A DNA stretch of 64,000 nt. Source: JADGGM01 sp027307005 (lineage in GTDB: Bacteria > Gemmatimonadota > Gemmatimonadetes > Gemmatimonadales > Gemmatimonadaceae). The position numbers and the translations under genes were made by a program. The stretch spans positions 62,001-126,000 of the forward strand of contig DATIEP010000036.1 in NCBI GenBank assembly GCA_035455745.1, read 5' to 3'. Of the stretch, positions 62,133 through 64,000 are shown piece by piece; within the stretch, counting starts at the first letter, position 1; every line of letters starts with the position of its first letter. Under the pieces are notes generated by a model that was given only the letters and a program-made list of their open reading frames with translations, was not told the DNA's origin and made no database searches.

Positions 62133-63904
62133 GCTTCCATCCGAACGAAGTTGCGCGCCGCGCCCGCGTCGTCTCGGGAGCGCTGGCCGTCTTGTTCGTG
62201 CTGCTGCTGGGCGCGTTCTTCCGCACGCAGATCGTCGAGAACTCGCGCTACGCGCTGCAGTCGGAGGAGAATCGCCTGCGCGAGGTGCCGCTGCCCGCGC
62301 CGCGCGGCATCATCTACGACCGGCACAACGAGGTGCTCGCCGAGAACGTGCCCGGCTACTCGGTGTCGCTGTTGAGTCCGAGCGCCGATTCGCTGCGCGC
62401 GTCGCTCGAGCGCCTGGCCACGATGGTCCCGCTCAGCCCGGAAGAGATCGACCTTTCCGTTAGGCGGTATCGCCGCGCTCCGTATCGTCCGACCGTCGTG
62501 CTGTCGGACGCCTCGTTCGACGTCGTCTCGGTGCTCGAGGAGCGGCGCATCGAGTTTCCAGGATTGATCATTCAATCGGCGCCCAAACGCTACTATCCCG
62601 ACGGCGCCGCGGTCGCGTCCTTCATGGGCTACGTCGGCGAAATCACCGAAGCCGAGCTCGCGTCGCCGAATTATCGCGGATACAAGACCGGCCAGCAGGT
62701 AGGCAAGGGCGGTCTCGAAAAGGAGTACGAGGATTCGCTGCGCGGCACGGAGGGTGTCCGCTTCGTGGAGGTGGATGCCCGCGGGCGCGTCGTGCGCGAA
62801 GCCGGCGCGCGACAGGACTTGCTCCCGAAATCCGGGCCGCCGCTCTACACGAACATCGACCTCGAGCTGCAGAAGTACACCGCGTCCCTGTTCGCCGATT
62901 CGCTGCAGGGCGGCGCGATCGCGCTCGATCCGAAAACCGGCGGCGTGCTCGCGCTCTACAGCGCGCCGTCGTACGACCCCAATCTCTTCATCGGCGGCAT
63001 CCCGCAGGATCTCTGGAAAGCGCTCAACGATGACCCAAGGCGCCCGCTCTACAACAAGGTCATCCAGGGACGATACCCGCCCGGGTCGACGTGGAAGCTG
63101 GCGACGGCGGCCATCGCGCTCGAGAGCGGGATCGTGACCCTCGACGACCGCATGCCGGAGCCGTGCACGGGCGGCTTCCAGTTTGGCAACCGCTACTTCA
63201 AGTGCTGGAACCACAAGGGGCACGGCGACCTCACGCTCGCCCAGGCGATCGAGCAATCGTGCGACGTCTACTTCTATCAGTTAGGCCTCAAGGTAGGCCT
63301 AACGCGCTTGGTCGCCGGCGGCATCCGGTTCGGCGGACGCGACCGCTCCGGCATCGATCTCCCCGATGAATCGCGTCCGCTCTTTCCCTATGCGGACGCC
63401 GAAGAGTACTACGATCGGAAGTACGGCAAGCGCGGATGGAGTCAGGCGGTGCTCCTCAACCTGGCCATCGGCCAGGGCGAGAACGCGCAGACGGTGGCCA
63501 ACATGGCGCGGTTCTACACGGCGCTGGCCACCGACGGCACCGAGTCCCGCCCCGAAATCGCGCGGCACAAGCCCGATCGCACGCGCGTGTTCACGCTGAG
63601 CGAAGACCAGTTCGCGGGATTGCGCGCCGCGCTGGCGGGTGTGGTCTCATCGGGTACGGCGCGCAGCGCGCAGATCCACGGCACCGTGCTCGCCGGCAAG
63701 ACGGGCAGCGCGCAGAACTCCCAGGACAGGACGCGCGACCACGCCTGGTTTGTCGGATTCGCACCCGCGGATGACCCCAAGATCGTCGTGGCCGTGCTGA
63801 TCGAGTTCGGCGGACACGGCGCGCGCGCGGCGCGCATCGCGTCGGAGATCATTCAGTCGTACCTGAAGGTCGCGCCGGCCGCGCACATCAACACCGAGGG
63901 ATGA
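62129..63904 (+). CDS. mrdA: Penicillin-binding protein 2, transpeptidase of elongation
   Basis: A 591-residue class B PBP with one N-terminal helix, a pedestal domain (PRGIIYDRHNEVLAENVPGY) and a transpeptidase domain with the active-site serine in YPPGSTWKLATAAIALE (SxxK), the second motif in EQSCDVYFYQLG (SxN-type position) and KTG in VLAGKTGSAQN. It crosslinks side-wall peptidoglycan with RodA. The GTG start overlaps mreD. Confidence 0.95.
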   Translation: MSFHPNEVARRARVVSGALAVLFVLLLGAFFRTQIVENSRYALQSEENRLREVPLPAPRGIIYDRHNEVLAENVPGYSVSLLSPSADSLRASLERLATMVPLSPEEIDLSVRRYRRAPYRPTVVLSDASFDVVSVLEERRIEFPGLIIQSAPKRYYPDGAAVASFMGYVGEITEAELASPNYRGYKTGQQVGKGGLEKEYEDSLRGTEGVRFVEVDARGRVVREAGARQDLLPKSGPPLYTNIDLELQKYTASLFADSLQGGAIALDPKTGGVLALYSAPSYDPNLFIGGIPQDLWKALNDDPRRPLYNKVIQGRYPPGSTWKLATAAIALESGIVTLDDRMPEPCTGGFQFGNRYFKCWNHKGHGDLTLAQAIEQSCDVYFYQLGLKVGLTRLVAGGIRFGGRDRSGIDLPDESRPLFPYADAEEYYDRKYGKRGWSQAVLLNLAIGQGENAQTVANMARFYTALATDGTESRPEIARHKPDRTRVFTLSEDQFAGLRAALAGVVSSGTARSAQIHGTVLAGKTGSAQNSQDRTRDHAWFVGFAPADDPKIVVAVLIEFGGHGARAARIASEIIQSYLKVAPAAHINTEG

Positions 63905-64000
63905 TGGCGTCGCGACGGATCGTCGTTGATGTCCCGCTCGTCCTGACCGCGCTGCTGCTGTCGGCGTACGGCATCTGCATGGTGTATTCGGCCGGCCAGA
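63901..64000 (+). CDS. rodA: Rod-shape-determining protein RodA, cut by the window end
   Basis: Only the first 33 codons are seen. The ATG at 63901 overlaps the mrdA stop (ATGA), and the protein opens with a membrane helix (VDVPLVLTALLLSAYGICMV) ending in YSAGQ, typical of SEDS proteins such as RodA and FtsW. Position after mrdA makes RodA the likely one. Confidence 0.75.
   Translation, partial: MMASRRIVVDVPLVLTALLLSAYGICMVYSAGQ

Overview
The window reads as a contiguous stretch of a high-GC, aerobic, diderm bacterial chromosome. Outer-membrane proteins (a FadL-type channel and a second predicted beta-barrel), a SGNH lipoprotein, mreBCD-mrdA-rodA and many GTG starts with 4-base gene overlaps fit Gemmatimonadota or a similar soil lineage. 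No rRNA is present to fix the taxonomy, so this is an inference.

Layout. (1) 1-10.0 kb: the end of dxs, then nadK and recN, an outer-membrane protein, a six-hairpin glycosidase-like protein, a FadL-type channel and a secreted SGNH hydrolase. (2) 10.1-10.4 kb: tRNA-Gly(GCC) and tRNA-Leu(UAA). (3) 10.4-20.6 kb: a more accessory stretch with a PQQ dehydrogenase, a divergent PAS-LuxR regulator, an AlkA-type glycosylase, a compact cbb3-like oxidase operon, a broken AhpD-like gene, a DUF2934 gene, gap, a small secreted protein and a DUF488 gene. It ends in an AT-rich gap. (4) 20.7-29.4 kb: a tightly overlapping lysine/aromatic operon (dapE-asd-lysC-dapB-dapA-dapD-tyrA-aroA-cmk). (5) 29.4-39.8 kb: rpsA flanked on both sides by repeat-embedded GxxExxY genes, then an acyl-CoA carboxylase operon (pccB, peroxiredoxin, accC, rlmD, biotin carrier), a VapBC-like pair and a 54-bp perfect inverted repeat. 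(6) 39.8-49.2 kb: the core series rplM-rpsI-rpsB-tsf-pyrH-frr-uppS-cdsA-dxr-rseP, then small membrane proteins and tag. (7) 49.3-64 kb: two zinc-ribbon proteins, a Ser/Thr kinase, rpsO-pnp-M16 protease, ald, a polysaccharide deacetylase, a geranylgeranyl-reductase-like flavoprotein with a ferredoxin, and mreBCD-mrdA-rodA.

Main points for a second look. First, the peroxiredoxin inside the carboxylase operon has an in-frame TGA exactly where the catalytic cysteine should be, followed at once by a compact hairpin; it looks like a selenoprotein. Second, the heptamer GTTAGGC/GCCTAAC occurs about 80 times by my reading (about 7 expected from base composition), in several reading frames, and is absent from 13.65-19.59 kb. 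Third, three loci within 10 kb carry long inverted or tandem repeats, two of them around GxxExxY PD-(D/E)XK-family genes, and one interrupts the usual aroA-cmk-rpsA neighbourhood. These look like a repeat-plus-nuclease element that is not well described.

The genes serve lysine, peptidoglycan and isoprenoid supply (dap genes, dxs, dxr, uppS, mre/mrd), translation, acyl-CoA carboxylation and respiration. All functional calls come from reading protein motifs; no database search was made.
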